DNA from: Idiomarina sp. PL1-037
Lineage (GTDB): Bacteria > Pseudomonadota > Gammaproteobacteria > Enterobacterales > Alteromonadaceae
Reading direction: 5' to 3'
DNA: 64,000 bases
Assembly: GCF_034422975.1 (NCBI RefSeq)
Contig: NZ_CP139873.1
Span: 1,612,001-1,676,000, forward strand
Below, piece after piece: positions 17,255-26,188 of the stretch. A program made the translations under genes and the position numbers. How positions within the stretch are numbered: the first letter of the stretch is position 1; each line of letters opens with the position of its first letter. Under the pieces are notes generated by a model. It was not told the origin of the DNA and ran no database searches. It worked only from the letters and a program-made list of their open reading frames with translations.

Positions 17255-18129
17255 TTTTTAAATAACTGGTCTAATTTTTCTTCAAAATCGTGATAATTCA
17301 AAAAGTCGTACAGCTCTGCGCGAGTCTGCATATTATCAACCACGGCTTTCTGGTCACCGTTCTCTAAAATACTATTGTAGACGTTCAGTGCGGCTTTGTT
17401 CATTGCCCGGAAAGCACTTAAAGGGTAAAGAACAATTTCCACCCCAACGTCAGCTAATTCTTGTTTATTAAACAGTGGCGTTGCGCCAAATTCAGTGATA
17501 TTTGCCAGAACCGGCACGTTCAGAGCTTCGCTGAAGGCTTTATACTGGTCAAGTGTATGGACAGCTTCTGCAAAAATGGCGTCAGCGCCGGCATCAACGC
17601 AAGCCTGAGCACGTTCAATGGCGGCTTCCAGTCCTTGTTGTTGCAGTGCGTCGGTACGCGCCATAATCAAAAACTGGTCATCAATGCGCGCATCAACTGC
17701 GGCTTTAACGCGGTCAACCATTTCTTCCTGAGTCACAATTTCTTTGTTTGGACGGTGTCCGCAGCGTTTTTGAGCCACCTGGTCTTCAATATGCATTCCG
17801 GCAGCACCGGCACGTGTCATTTCTTTAACCGTACGGGAAATATTGAATGCCCCGCCCCAGCCAGTATCAGCATCAACTAACAGAGGTAAATCGGTTGCCG
17901 CAGTAATACGACGAATGTCTTCACAAACATCATTCAACGATGTCATGCCTAAGTCAGGCAAGCCAAAAGACGCATTCGCCACACCGGCACCAGACAGGTA
18001 CAGCGCTTTGTGCCCAACTTTTTCTGCCATCATTGCGGTGTAGGCGTTAATGGTGCCAACAATCTGTAAAGGATTTTCGTCGGCAATTGCTTGGCGCAAC
18101 TTAGCACCCGGGCTTGTCATATAAGTCAT
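17251..18129 (-). CDS. prpB: 2-methylisocitrate lyase PrpB
   Basis: PrpB splits 2-methylisocitrate into pyruvate and succinate, the last step of the methylcitrate cycle. The 292 residues show the isocitrate-lyase superfamily signature 'KRCGHRPNKE' (catalytic Cys), 'LPLLVDADTGWGGAFN' with metal ligands, and 'IMARTDALQQQGL'. Length fits PrpB. The start overlaps the regulator's stop by four bases (ATGA), so both are translated together; an alternative ATG lies 9 bases further in. The stop TAG is part of a REP element. Confidence 0.96.
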   Translation of the reverse strand: MTYMTSPGAKLRQAIADENPLQIVGTINAYTAMMAEKVGHKALYLSGAGVANASFGLPDLGMTSLNDVCEDIRRITAATDLPLLVDADTGWGGAFNISRTVKEMTRAGAAGMHIEDQVAQKRCGHRPNKEIVTQEEMVDRVKAAVDARIDDQFLIMARTDALQQQGLEAAIERAQACVDAGADAIFAEAVHTLDQYKAFSEALNVPVLANITEFGATPLFNKQELADVGVEIVLYPLSAFRAMNKAALNVYNSILENGDQKAVVDNMQTRAELYDFLNYHDFEEKLDQLFKK

Positions 18130-18815
18130 GATGTTTCCTTTTCTGTTTGTAACCGTAATTCAATATTCTTACGAGATGCGCCTATATGACGGCGCATTAG
18201 CAGATCGGCCAATTCACCATCGCGGTTAGCAATAGCATTAATAATGGCTTTATGTTCATCGAAGGCGCGCGAAACTCTCGGACCATTCATACCCATCTGC
18301 ACTCGATACATACGGACAAGATAGTAGAGTTCGTCGCAAAGCATATTAATTAAATACTGATTTTTACTGCCGAGTATAATGCGATAATGGAAGTCGAGAT
18401 CGCCGGCTTCCTGATAGTAACTTTCACCTTCACGAACCCGTTGAGTTTCCAGATGCTTATCTAAAAGCTGTCTTAACTCGTCTATTTCATTATCAGGCAT
18501 TTGCTCTGCCGCTAAACGACAGGCCAAGCCTTCAAGCTCTTCCCGAATTTGATATAACGAAATTAATCCTTCCATAGACAAGGTAACCACTCTGGCACCA
18601 GCATTGGGTATTCGTTCAATAAGATGGCAGCGTTCGAGCCGGGCTAAAGCCTCACGCAATGGCGCTCTGCTGACATTGAAACGTCGGGCAAGCTCCGGTT
18701 CGCTAATTTTGCACCCCGCAGCAATATCTCCTTCGACAATAGCGCGTTGTATTTCAAACAAAACGCGGTCTGATGAAGTAATGGCGGAACGCTCTAAAGG
18801 ACTGACTATTCGCAT
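18126..18815 (-). CDS. GntR-family regulator of the prp operon
   Basis: This 229-residue protein has a winged-helix GntR domain at residues 13-80 ('RRFNVSRAPLREALARLERCHLIE' is the recognition region) and a helical FCD ligand domain (about 90-220) with likely metal-binding histidines ('DFHYRIILGS', 'RHIGASRKN'). FadR-subfamily members of this type repress or activate organic-acid catabolism. As first gene of the prp operon it is probably its regulator, sensing a methylcitrate-cycle intermediate. This differs from the sigma-54 activator PrpR of Salmonella. Two TTGTCGACA palindromes lie just upstream, one abutting its start codon, which suggests autoregulation. Confidence 0.88.
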   Translation of the reverse strand: MRIVSPLERSAITSSDRVLFEIQRAIVEGDIAAGCKISEPELARRFNVSRAPLREALARLERCHLIERIPNAGARVVTLSMEGLISLYQIREELEGLACRLAAEQMPDNEIDELRQLLDKHLETQRVREGESYYQEAGDLDFHYRIILGSKNQYLINMLCDELYYLVRMYRVQMGMNGPRVSRAFDEHKAIINAIANRDGELADLLMRRHIGASRKNIELRLQTEKETS

Positions 18816-18817
18816 TA

Positions 18818-18829
18818 ATTGTCGACAGT
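18818..18829. promoter_or_regulatory. Putative regulator operator O2, at the start codon
   Basis: AATTGTCGACAG shares the core TTGTCGACA with the perfect palindrome 72 bp away. It begins 3 bases upstream of the regulator's ATG (18815), so bound protein would block initiation or the promoter. The inference rests on core identity and position. Confidence 0.6.
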
Positions 18830-18885
18830 AATTGTTAATTCAGATATTTTCCATGAAAAACACCATGTTTGCAAGGCAAATCAAA

Positions 18886-18905
18886 TTAGATTGTCGACAA
18901 TCTAA
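18886..18905. promoter_or_regulatory. Putative regulator operator O1, perfect 20-bp palindrome
   Basis: TTAGATTGTCGACAATCTAA reads the same on both strands. A palindrome of this length upstream of an autogenous GntR/FCD gene is a typical operator of the family, which uses TTGTnnACAA-like sites. It lies about 70 bases upstream of the operon's first start codon. Confidence 0.75.
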
Positions 18906-19180
18906 AATCTATTGTTTTTATCACTAATACCTTTCAATATAGCAGCTATCACTTTATCAGGACTACAGAGACCGACATGTTCGAATAAATTAGCATGCCA
19001 AAAGCCATAAACCAGTGGCATTTCGCGAGGGCATACCAGAGGATAAACACCCCAAAAATTGAGTATTTCATCGTTTTCGGTTTTATTTCACGGCGGTCGC
19101 TAGTAAAGTAACGCCACTTTTTTTGACTTAGACCAAAGTCGAACAGGACCAAAGTTTCAATAACTAAACGGATAATAACA
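18906..19180. other. Upstream region of the POT transporter gene
   Basis: With the operators, the gap between the divergent regulator and POT genes spans 365 bp. No gene is supported. A small hairpin, AAAGT (19105-19109) and ACTTT (19116-19120), merges into seven T and could be a weak leader terminator; GGCG/CGCC upstream could compete with it. No confident promoter was found. Confidence 0.35.
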
Positions 19181-20734
19181 ATGGATCCAACAAAAATAGT
19201 CGACAAAGACGCAAGTTTTTTCGGACAACCAGGGGGCTTACAAACCCTGTTTTTTACCGAAATGTGGGAGCGCATGAGTTACTACGGTATGCGCGCATTG
19301 CTGGTTCTTTTTATGACCGCAAGCTTACAAGAAGGCGGTATAGCATTCACCGTCGCCTCTGCAACAGCCATCTACGGTTTGTACACCGGTGCCGTATACT
19401 TTATGGGTCTACCTGGCGGTTGGATAGCTGACCGATTATTAGGCGGACAGCGCGCCACCTGGTACGGCGGCATCATTATTATGCTTGGCCACATTGTATT
19501 GGCCATACCGAGTAAGGCTGGTTTCTTTGTTGGTATGATTTTGGTGGTACTTGGCACAGGTTTATTGAAACCAAACATTACCGCCATGGTCGGCCAGCTA
19601 TATGCCTCTGACGATGACCGTCGCGACGGTGGTTATACCCTTTATTATATGGGCATTAACATCGGTTCTATCATCGGTTACATCGTTACCGGTTACCTTA
19701 TGGAAAATGCCGGTTACCATTGGGGCTTCGGCGCAGCCGCTATTGGTATGGCATTTGGCCTTATTCAGTACAAACTGACTAAACCTAAACTTGGCAACGT
19801 TGGAGCAAAACCGCCTAAACCTCTTGGTCCCAAAGCGGCAAAGCGCACCTGGGGAGTTATTTGGCTCTTATTGGCTGGTTTAGCGGTTTTCACGTATTTA
19901 GCATTGACTGACTACGTTGCCATAGACCCAACTCTAGTAGCTGGTAATGTCGCTGTTATTTTCACTATTATCTTTTTTGTGTATTACCTATCAATATTCA
20001 TTTTTGGTAAGTTGACCAAAGATGAAATGAAGCGACTCGGCGCCTTATTTCTGGTCTGTATTGCCTCAACCATGTTCTGGGCAGGCTTTGAACAAGCAGG
20101 TTCTTCATTCAACTTGTTTGCGCGAGACTTAACCGATCGTATGGTTGGCGACTTTCAAATTCCAACCACTTGGTTCCAATCGCTGAACTCTTTCTTTTTG
20201 GTTGCCTTGTCACCCTTCTTCGCAGCACTTTGGATAAACCTCAGCAAGCGCATGATTAACCCATCCTATGGCTTCAAAAGTGCGATTGGCCTTATCATTA
20301 TGGCGACTGGTTTCATTGTCATGTTCTTTGCATCACAAGCAGCGGCAAGTGGCATGAAAGTGGCTCCATACTGGTTAGTCGCGGTCTACTTTATCCATAC
20401 TGTAGGTGAGCTCTGTTTAAGCCCGGTAGCATTGAGTGCGGTCAGTAAATTATCGCCCAAGCGTATGGCTGGACAGTTAATGGGAGTTTTCGTTCTGACT
20501 TATGCCATGGGTAACGTCATTGCTGGTCTTCTGGCGGGTGGTCTTGACCCGGAAAACCCACAGGCGATGCCAGAACTTTACTGGACTATCTTCGTATTCG
20601 GTGTGAGCGTCGGTGCGGTTGTATTCGTATTGGCTCTGTTTACCCGTAAATGGGAAAAGCTGGCGCCGGACGATGGTGAAGACGAGCACCCTGGTGCGGT
20701 CATCGATGCCAATGAGCCAGTAGGCAAACCATAA
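19181..20734 (+). CDS. POT-family peptide transporter
   Basis: This 517-residue inner-membrane proton symporter takes up di- and tripeptides. The family signature is at the N-terminus: 'FFTEMWERMSYYGMRALLVLF' holds the ExxER-type E-x-W-E-R and YYG residues that couple protons. About 14 hydrophobic segments follow, as in bacterial POTs; 'GTGLLKPNITAMVGQLY' and 'YYMGINIGSIIGYIVTGYL' are the PTR2 signatures, and 'GELCLSPVALSAVSKLSPKR' lies near helix 10. Closest to the DtpA/DtpB group. The gene is single, with a strong terminator. With the M24 peptidase downstream it fits peptide use as a carbon source. Confidence 0.94.
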   Translation: MDPTKIVDKDASFFGQPGGLQTLFFTEMWERMSYYGMRALLVLFMTASLQEGGIAFTVASATAIYGLYTGAVYFMGLPGGWIADRLLGGQRATWYGGIIIMLGHIVLAIPSKAGFFVGMILVVLGTGLLKPNITAMVGQLYASDDDRRDGGYTLYYMGINIGSIIGYIVTGYLMENAGYHWGFGAAAIGMAFGLIQYKLTKPKLGNVGAKPPKPLGPKAAKRTWGVIWLLLAGLAVFTYLALTDYVAIDPTLVAGNVAVIFTIIFFVYYLSIFIFGKLTKDEMKRLGALFLVCIASTMFWAGFEQAGSSFNLFARDLTDRMVGDFQIPTTWFQSLNSFFLVALSPFFAALWINLSKRMINPSYGFKSAIGLIIMATGFIVMFFASQAAASGMKVAPYWLVAVYFIHTVGELCLSPVALSAVSKLSPKRMAGQLMGVFVLTYAMGNVIAGLLAGGLDPENPQAMPELYWTIFVFGVSVGAVVFVLALFTRKWEKLAPDDGEDEHPGAVIDANEPVGKP

Positions 20735-20760
20735 TTCACTTCTTTGTGAAAAACTGCTAG

Positions 20761-20785
20761 AAAGGGGCCTTCGGGTCCCTTTTTT
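20761..20785 (+). terminator. Intrinsic terminator after POT gene
   Basis: AAAGGGGCC and GGTCCCTTT pair (one G-T wobble) around a stable TTCG tetraloop, followed by T residues to 20785. It separates the POT gene from the peptidase gene starting at 20802. Confidence 0.9.
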
Positions 20786-20801
20786 ATTATCGGTAGCACT
20801 T

Positions 20802-22118
20802 ATGCTAAAAAAACTTATTTTATTAGCCAGCCTAACTTACGGTACTGTTTTTTCCGCCAGCCTACTTGCAGAAAATATAAATCCCCTGCCCCTTAAGCAA
20901 CGCGCAGAGATCGTTGATGAGCTGCTTCAGCAACGTGTGCAGAAACTGCTTCCGGAGTTAATGCAACAGACCGGCATTGATATGTGGGTACTAATAAGTC
21001 GCGAATATAACGAGGATCCTGTAATTAAAACATTCCTCCCCAGCGACTGGTTATCTGCCAGACGAAGAACCATTTTAGTTATCCATAACCCGGGCAATGG
21101 TGAAAATCTGGAAACCTTAGCAATAGCCCGTTACAACGTTGGTGAGGTGTTTAAAAGTACCTGGAATCCAGAGCAACAGCCTAATCAATGGCAACGTCTG
21201 ACGGAAGTTATTACAGAGCGTAGCCCAGATTCTATTGCAATTAATCAGTCGAAAGATTTCGCTCAGGCCGACGGCATTACAGCAACGGATAAAGAACTTT
21301 TTGTGGCCGCTTTAACCGATAATCTAAAAAATAAAATTGTGAGCGCTGAACCGCTAGCCGTTTCCTGGCTTGAAAAGCGAATAGAAGCAGAGCTGCCCTA
21401 TTATCGTAATGCCGTTAAGCTTGCTCATCAAATTATCGCTGAGGGATTTTCAAGCAAAGTGGTTTCAGTTGGTGAAACCACCACAGAAGATCTTCAGTGG
21501 TGGTTCCGTGAACGTGCTGCACAAGAAAATCTGCCAGTTTGGTTCCATCCTTCAGTGAGTGTGCAGCGCATCGATGATCCTCAACCAGGCAACCCTCGTT
21601 CGACCGGCGTTACCATACAACCCGGCGATTTACTGCACGTAGACTTTGGCATTACCTACCTGCGTTTAAACACCGATACTCAACAACATGCTTATGTTTT
21701 AAAAGAAGGCGAGTCAGACGCACCTGATGCACTAAAACAAGCGTTAGCAAACGCTAATAAACTACAGGATATTCTGACAGAACAGTTTGAAGAGACACGT
21801 ACAGGCAATGACATTTTGCTTGCGGCATTGGAAGAGGCCAGAAGCGAGGGTCTGGAGCCTATGATTTATACCCATCCTATAGGTTATTACGGCCATGGAT
21901 CAGGGCCTACCATTGGCATGTGGGATAAACAGCACGCTATACCAGGCGGTGGCGAATACCCGCTATTTTCCAATACGGCTTATTCTATAGAACTTAATAA
22001 CAAAACCACATTCGAGGATAAAGCCATCACCATCATGCTGGAAGAGGATGCATTTTTTGATGGTGATGGTGTTAGTTACTTAAACGGCAGACAGCAGTCC
22101 TTTCATCTTATCGACTAG
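20802..22118 (+). CDS. Exported M24-family peptidase (Xaa-Pro aminopeptidase-like)
   Basis: This 438-residue protein has a signal peptide (MLKKLILLASLTYGTVFSAS, cleavage near 'LLAEN'), a creatinase-type N-terminal domain (about 30-190) and a pita-bread catalytic domain (about 200-430). The metal ligands seem complete: Asp of 'HVDFGITY', Asp of 'LNTDTQQ', His of 'THPIGYYGHGSG', Glu of 'AYSIELNN' and Glu of 'ITIMLEED'. It should act in the periplasm on peptides with proline near the N-terminus, although the family also contains creatinase-like hydrolases. It ends 11 bases inside the convergent DUF4442 gene. Confidence 0.85.
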   Translation: MLKKLILLASLTYGTVFSASLLAENINPLPLKQRAEIVDELLQQRVQKLLPELMQQTGIDMWVLISREYNEDPVIKTFLPSDWLSARRRTILVIHNPGNGENLETLAIARYNVGEVFKSTWNPEQQPNQWQRLTEVITERSPDSIAINQSKDFAQADGITATDKELFVAALTDNLKNKIVSAEPLAVSWLEKRIEAELPYYRNAVKLAHQIIAEGFSSKVVSVGETTTEDLQWWFRERAAQENLPVWFHPSVSVQRIDDPQPGNPRSTGVTIQPGDLLHVDFGITYLRLNTDTQQHAYVLKEGESDAPDALKQALANANKLQDILTEQFEETRTGNDILLAALEEARSEGLEPMIYTHPIGYYGHGSGPTIGMWDKQHAIPGGGEYPLFSNTAYSIELNNKTTFEDKAITIMLEEDAFFDGDGVSYLNGRQQSFHLID

Positions 22119-22578
22119 GCTTTTCTGAAACATAAACAGTAATATGCCCGGCGGCTACAACCGTGCCGTCGCTGCGCTTGGCTTCTACCGATATGAGCTG
22201 ATCGCCCGGTTGCCAGGTGGACTCTGAGCTAGATGCTTCTATGGTCACATCGCTGTCTGTTTTCGCCAGATACTGCACATTCATGCCTTTCGGTAGCCAG
22301 CGAAGATGTTTTGGAATCGAAGCTTCGGCTAATGCTCCCATCGCCATTTCCATACCGTTGCAAACAGCAATAGCGTGTACCGTACCAATATGGTTCTGTA
22401 CCGCCTTTCGCTTCTTAAACGTCAGTTGACAAAAGTTCGGCCTTAACTCAGTAATAAGCGGCTTAATTGTTTTAAAGTAAGGCGCTTTTCGGGCAAACAT
22501 TGCCGAAAAAATCTTACGCCCAAAAGGTAGCTTTAAGCAGCGTTCGTACAAATTAATAAGGTAGTTGCCAGTTGCCAA
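22108..22578 (-). CDS. DUF4442 hotdog-fold protein
   Basis: This 156-residue protein matches the DUF4442 branch of the hotdog thioesterase superfamily: 'GTVHAIAVCNGMEMAMGALAE' is the central-helix region and 'DVTIEASSSESTWQPGDQL' is in the sheet. Relatives hydrolyse acyl-CoA thioesters, but the substrate of this branch is unknown. No signal peptide. It is a single minus-strand gene whose 3' end overlaps that of the M24 gene by 11 bases. Confidence 0.8.
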   Translation of the reverse strand: MATGNYLINLYERCLKLPFGRKIFSAMFARKAPYFKTIKPLITELRPNFCQLTFKKRKAVQNHIGTVHAIAVCNGMEMAMGALAEASIPKHLRWLPKGMNVQYLAKTDSDVTIEASSSESTWQPGDQLISVEAKRSDGTVVAAGHITVYVSEKPSR

Positions 22579-22659
22579 AATCGTTACTCCAGACCTGTGT
22601 TAATGAAAACCTTGTTTCAGAATGTACTAATGTACAGACAAAAAATACAGATATAAAAA

Positions 22660-22679
22660 AAGCAGGCCGAAGCCTGCTT
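22660..22679 (-). terminator. Intrinsic terminator of icd
   Basis: AAGCAGGC and GCCTGCTT pair around a 4-base loop. On the minus strand the stem runs into TTTTTTTATATC, a strong T tract, 24 bases past the icd stop codon. Confidence 0.93.
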
Positions 22680-22703
22680 CTTAAGTTTCTAGCTTACTAC
22701 AAA

Positions 22704-24929
22704 TTATAAGCTGCCAAGTGTTTCATTTAATACTGAACATGGACGCATTGCTGCTGATACCTTATCGGTATTTGGCTGGTAGTAACCACCAATGTCCACT
22801 TTAACGCCCTGAATTTCATTCAGTTCATTGATAATCGCCTGCTCGTTGCCAGACAGTTTGTCAAACAGCTTACTGAAGCGTTCTTTCAGTTCTGCATCAT
22901 CGTTCTGGTTAGCCAGTGCTTCTGCCCAGTACATTGCCAGGTAGAAATGTGAGCCACGGTTATCAATTTCACCCACTTTACGTGACGGTGATTTGTTTTC
23001 TTCCAGGAACTTAGCTGTTGCCACATCTAAGCTGTCAGCCAGTACTAGCGCACGCTTGTTATCAAAAGTACGGCTTAAGTGCTCAAGAGACGCTGCTAAC
23101 GCCAAAAACTCACCTAAAGAGTCCCAACGTAAGTGGTTTTCTTCAACAAACTGCTGTACGTGTTTAGGCGCTGAACCGCCAGCACCCGTTTCAAACAAAC
23201 CACCGCCATTCATTAACGGAACAATTGACAGCATTTTCGCTGAGGTGCCCAGTTCCAGAATTGGGAACAAGTCGGTCAGGTAGTCACGCAATACGTTACC
23301 GGTAACAGAAATGGTGTCTTTGCCTTCTTTCACACGCTGTAGCGTATGGCGAGTCGCTTCAACCGGCGCCATGATCTGAATGTCCAGACCATCGGTATCG
23401 TGCTCTTTTAAGTACTCTTCCACTTTCTTAATTAACTGAGCATCGTGTGCACGGTTGCTGTCCAGCCAGAATATTGCCGGCATACCACTTAAGCGTGAAC
23501 GGTTCACCGCCAGCTTAACCCAGTCGCGAATCGGTGCGTCTTTCACCTGACACATGCGCCAGATATCACCTTCTTCCACGTTGTGTTCGAAAACGACATC
23601 ACCAGCTTTATTGAAAACTTTCACCACGCCGTCGGCGGGAATTTCAAAGGTTTTATCGTGCGAGCCATACTCTTCTGCTTTTTGCGCCATTAAGCCAACA
23701 TTAGGTACTGTACCCATAGTTGCAGGGTCAAAGGCACCGTTTTCACGACAGAAATCGATGGTTTCCTGATAAACACCAGCATAGCTGCGATCTGGAATCA
23801 TTGCTTTTGCGTCTTGCTGGCTATCGTTCGTATCCCACATTTTACCAGAATCACGGATCATCGCCGGCATAGATGCGTCGATGATAATGTCACTTGGAAC
23901 GTGCAGGTTAGTGATGCCTTTATGCGAGTTGACCATAGCCAGTTCAGGCTGCTTCGCATAAACCGCGTTCATGTCTGCTTCAATGGCATCGCGTTGCTCG
24001 GCAGTCAGCTTATCCAGCTTGCCGTAAAGGTCACCAATACCGTTGCTTGGGTCAAAGTCAATTTCTTTCATTACATCGGCGTGTTTTTCTAAAACATCTT
24101 TATAGAAAACACGTACCGCGTGACCAAACATAATTGGATCAGAAACTTTCATCATAGTGGCTTTCAAGTGCAATGACAGCAATACGCCCTGCTCTTTTGC
24201 CGCTACCGTTTCTTTTTCAAAGAAAGCCTGTAGCTTCTTCTTGCTCATAGTCGCCGCATCAACCACTTCACCAGCCAGTACTGGCACTGATTCTTTCAGT
24301 ACTTTTTGCTCACCATTACTTTCAAAAACAATCTTGAAAGTATCATCGCTGGCTGACGTCACAGACTTTTCGCTACCGTAGAAGTCACCTTCGTTCATGT
24401 GAGCAACGTGTGATTTAGAATTTTTAGACCACTCGCCCATACGATGCGGATGCTTCTTCGCATAGTTTTTTACAGCGCTTGGTGCGCGACGGTCAGAGTT
24501 ACCTTCACGTAATACCGGGTTAACCGCACTGCCTTTCACTTTGTCGTAACGTGAACGAACGTCTTTCTCTTCATCGGTTTGCGGGTCAAACGGGTAGTCC
24601 GGCAGTTTGTAGCCCTGGTTTTGCAATTCTTTGATGCAGGCTGTCATCTGCGGAATAGACGCGCTGATGTTTGGCAACTTAATAATATTGGCTTCTGCGG
24701 TTTTCGCCATTTCGCCCAGTTCAGCTAAAGCATCTGACTGACGTTGTTCTTCGGTCAGGTACTCCGGAAACTGCGAAATAATACGACCAGCCAAAGAAAT
24801 ATCACGAGTCTCAACTGAAACACCTGCAGCTTTAGTAAATGCTTCAATAAAAGGCAGAAACGAGTACGTTGCAAGACGTGGTGCCTCGTCCGTTTCAGTA
24901 TAAATAATCTTTGCTTTATCAGTCGACAT
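22704..24929 (-). CDS. icd: Monomeric NADP-dependent isocitrate dehydrogenase
   Basis: This enzyme oxidises isocitrate to 2-oxoglutarate and CO2 with NADP+ in the TCA cycle. At 741 residues it is the monomeric IDH-II type, unrelated in length to the 416-residue dimeric Icd. Recognisable blocks are 'TDEAPRLATYSFLPFIEAF' at the start, 'NGIGDLYGKLD', 'SHKGITNLHVPSDIIIDASM' and 'GGSAPKHVQQF' in the cofactor region, and 'DIGGYYQPNTDKVSAAMRPC' near the end. ATG at 24929 was chosen because AGGA lies 6 bases before it; an ATG two codons upstream touches that AGGA. A strong terminator follows. Confidence 0.96.
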   Translation of the reverse strand: MSTDKAKIIYTETDEAPRLATYSFLPFIEAFTKAAGVSVETRDISLAGRIISQFPEYLTEEQRQSDALAELGEMAKTAEANIIKLPNISASIPQMTACIKELQNQGYKLPDYPFDPQTDEEKDVRSRYDKVKGSAVNPVLREGNSDRRAPSAVKNYAKKHPHRMGEWSKNSKSHVAHMNEGDFYGSEKSVTSASDDTFKIVFESNGEQKVLKESVPVLAGEVVDAATMSKKKLQAFFEKETVAAKEQGVLLSLHLKATMMKVSDPIMFGHAVRVFYKDVLEKHADVMKEIDFDPSNGIGDLYGKLDKLTAEQRDAIEADMNAVYAKQPELAMVNSHKGITNLHVPSDIIIDASMPAMIRDSGKMWDTNDSQQDAKAMIPDRSYAGVYQETIDFCRENGAFDPATMGTVPNVGLMAQKAEEYGSHDKTFEIPADGVVKVFNKAGDVVFEHNVEEGDIWRMCQVKDAPIRDWVKLAVNRSRLSGMPAIFWLDSNRAHDAQLIKKVEEYLKEHDTDGLDIQIMAPVEATRHTLQRVKEGKDTISVTGNVLRDYLTDLFPILELGTSAKMLSIVPLMNGGGLFETGAGGSAPKHVQQFVEENHLRWDSLGEFLALAASLEHLSRTFDNKRALVLADSLDVATAKFLEENKSPSRKVGEIDNRGSHFYLAMYWAEALANQNDDAELKERFSKLFDKLSGNEQAIINELNEIQGVKVDIGGYYQPNTDKVSAAMRPCSVLNETLGSL

Positions 24930-25018
24930 AGTCATTCCTATTTATTGGACCAAAGTAAAAATTGCTTCATTTACTTACATAGTTTTGTGGCGAAGATTAT
25001 AGAGGATCTGCCCTTTAA

Positions 25019-25459
25019 TTACCATTCGCCAATGTTTTCCATAGACGTCCACGGCTCTTCCGGCGGCAAATTATCGCCTTTCTGTAAAAGCTCAATAGAG
25101 ATATTGTCCGGTGAGCGAACAAAAGCCATGTGACCGTCTCGCGGCGGACGGTTGATAATGACACCATTATCCATCAGCTTTTTGCAAAGCTCGTAAATAT
25201 TCTCGACTCGAAAGGCTAAATGACCAAAATTACGACCGCCTCGGTAGGTTTGTGGATCCCAGTTATAAGTAAGTTCCAGCATAGGAGCCTGATCTTTCTT
25301 TGCTCTTTCGATATCGTCCGGCGCGGCTAAAAAAACCAGGGTAAAACGGCCTTTTTCCACATCCTTGCGGCTGACTTCCTTTAAGCCGAGTAAATCACAG
25401 TAGAAATTTAAGGATTGCTCCAAATCATGTACACGCACCATCGTATGTAAATACTGCAT
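25019..25459 (-). CDS. gloA: Lactoylglutathione lyase (glyoxalase I)
   Basis: This 146-residue VOC-fold protein converts the methylglyoxal-glutathione hemithioacetal to S-lactoylglutathione. Likely metal ligands are His5 ('MQYLHTMVRV'), Glu in 'PMLELTYNW', His in 'NFGHLAFRV' and Glu in 'ISIELLQKG', the same order as E. coli GloA. 'DLEQSLNFYCDLLGLK' is typical of the first motif. It is last in a minus-strand run after uppP, the channel and the YgjP-like gene, 12 bases from its neighbour. Confidence 0.9.
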   Translation of the reverse strand: MQYLHTMVRVHDLEQSLNFYCDLLGLKEVSRKDVEKGRFTLVFLAAPDDIERAKKDQAPMLELTYNWDPQTYRGGRNFGHLAFRVENIYELCKKLMDNGVIINRPPRDGHMAFVRSPDNISIELLQKGDNLPPEEPWTSMENIGEW

Positions 25460-25471
25460 AATTCATTCCTT

Positions 25472-26188
25472 TTATTGAAGCTGATTGGTCAGCTTTTTTC
25501 GTTCACGCCAGTCGGGAAGAAAGCTATCCATTAACGCGTAGAAGCGCGCGTTATGATAACGCTCAAAAAGGTGTGTTAACTCATGAACTACCACGTACTC
25601 AAGGCAGCTTACCGGCTTTTTAACTAATTCCAGGTTTAACCATATCTTTTTGCTGCGAATATTACAGCTGCCCCAGCGGGTTTTCATTGCTCTGATGCCA
25701 AAGCTACTGCTGTATGCCCCCATTCGCGGCTGCCAGATATCCAGCAACGCTTTAACTTCTTGGGTAATTTGCTCTCGATACCAACGATCCATTACCTGCT
25801 TACGCTGATCCGCATTGTAATGCGGCAAAGAAATCAGCCGTAAACGATCACCGAGCCGTTTAACCGAGGTCCCGCGTTTTTTTACCACAACGTCCAGGGG
25901 GTGATTTTCCCCCCAAAGCTTGTGTTCCTCTCCTGAAATAAACTGCAACTCTGGCAGAGCCGGCTGCAAAGCAATTCTTTTTCGTTGCTTTATCAGCCAG
26001 TCGTGACGTTCAAACAGCCAGCGTTCAATTTCATTTAACGAACACTGTCGGGGGGCAGACACCTCAACATCACCTGAGGGAGCACGCACCCTTAAGTACA
26101 TATTTTTTATGCGCTTACTCTTTACCGTTACAGGAATACCGTTAATCAAAAGCTCCGCGCTGTATAGGCTTTTACTTTCTTTCGGCAT
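25472..26188 (-). CDS. YgjP-like zinc metallopeptidase (DUF45)
   Basis: This 238-residue protein has the DUF45/YgjP signature: 'KTRWGSCN' and 'WLNLELVKKP' followed by 'VVVHELTHLFERYHN', where HExxH becomes HELTH with a third ligand His downstream. The C-terminal half resembles SprT/M48-type peptidases; the N-terminal half is a beta-rich domain. No signal peptide, so cytoplasmic. Substrates are not known for the family. It overlaps the channel gene by 17 bases, which suggests coupled translation, and its own SD is poor. Confidence 0.85.
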   Translation of the reverse strand: MPKESKSLYSAELLINGIPVTVKSKRIKNMYLRVRAPSGDVEVSAPRQCSLNEIERWLFERHDWLIKQRKRIALQPALPELQFISGEEHKLWGENHPLDVVVKKRGTSVKRLGDRLRLISLPHYNADQRKQVMDRWYREQITQEVKALLDIWQPRMGAYSSSFGIRAMKTRWGSCNIRSKKIWLNLELVKKPVSCLEYVVVHELTHLFERYHNARFYALMDSFLPDWRERKKLTNQLQ

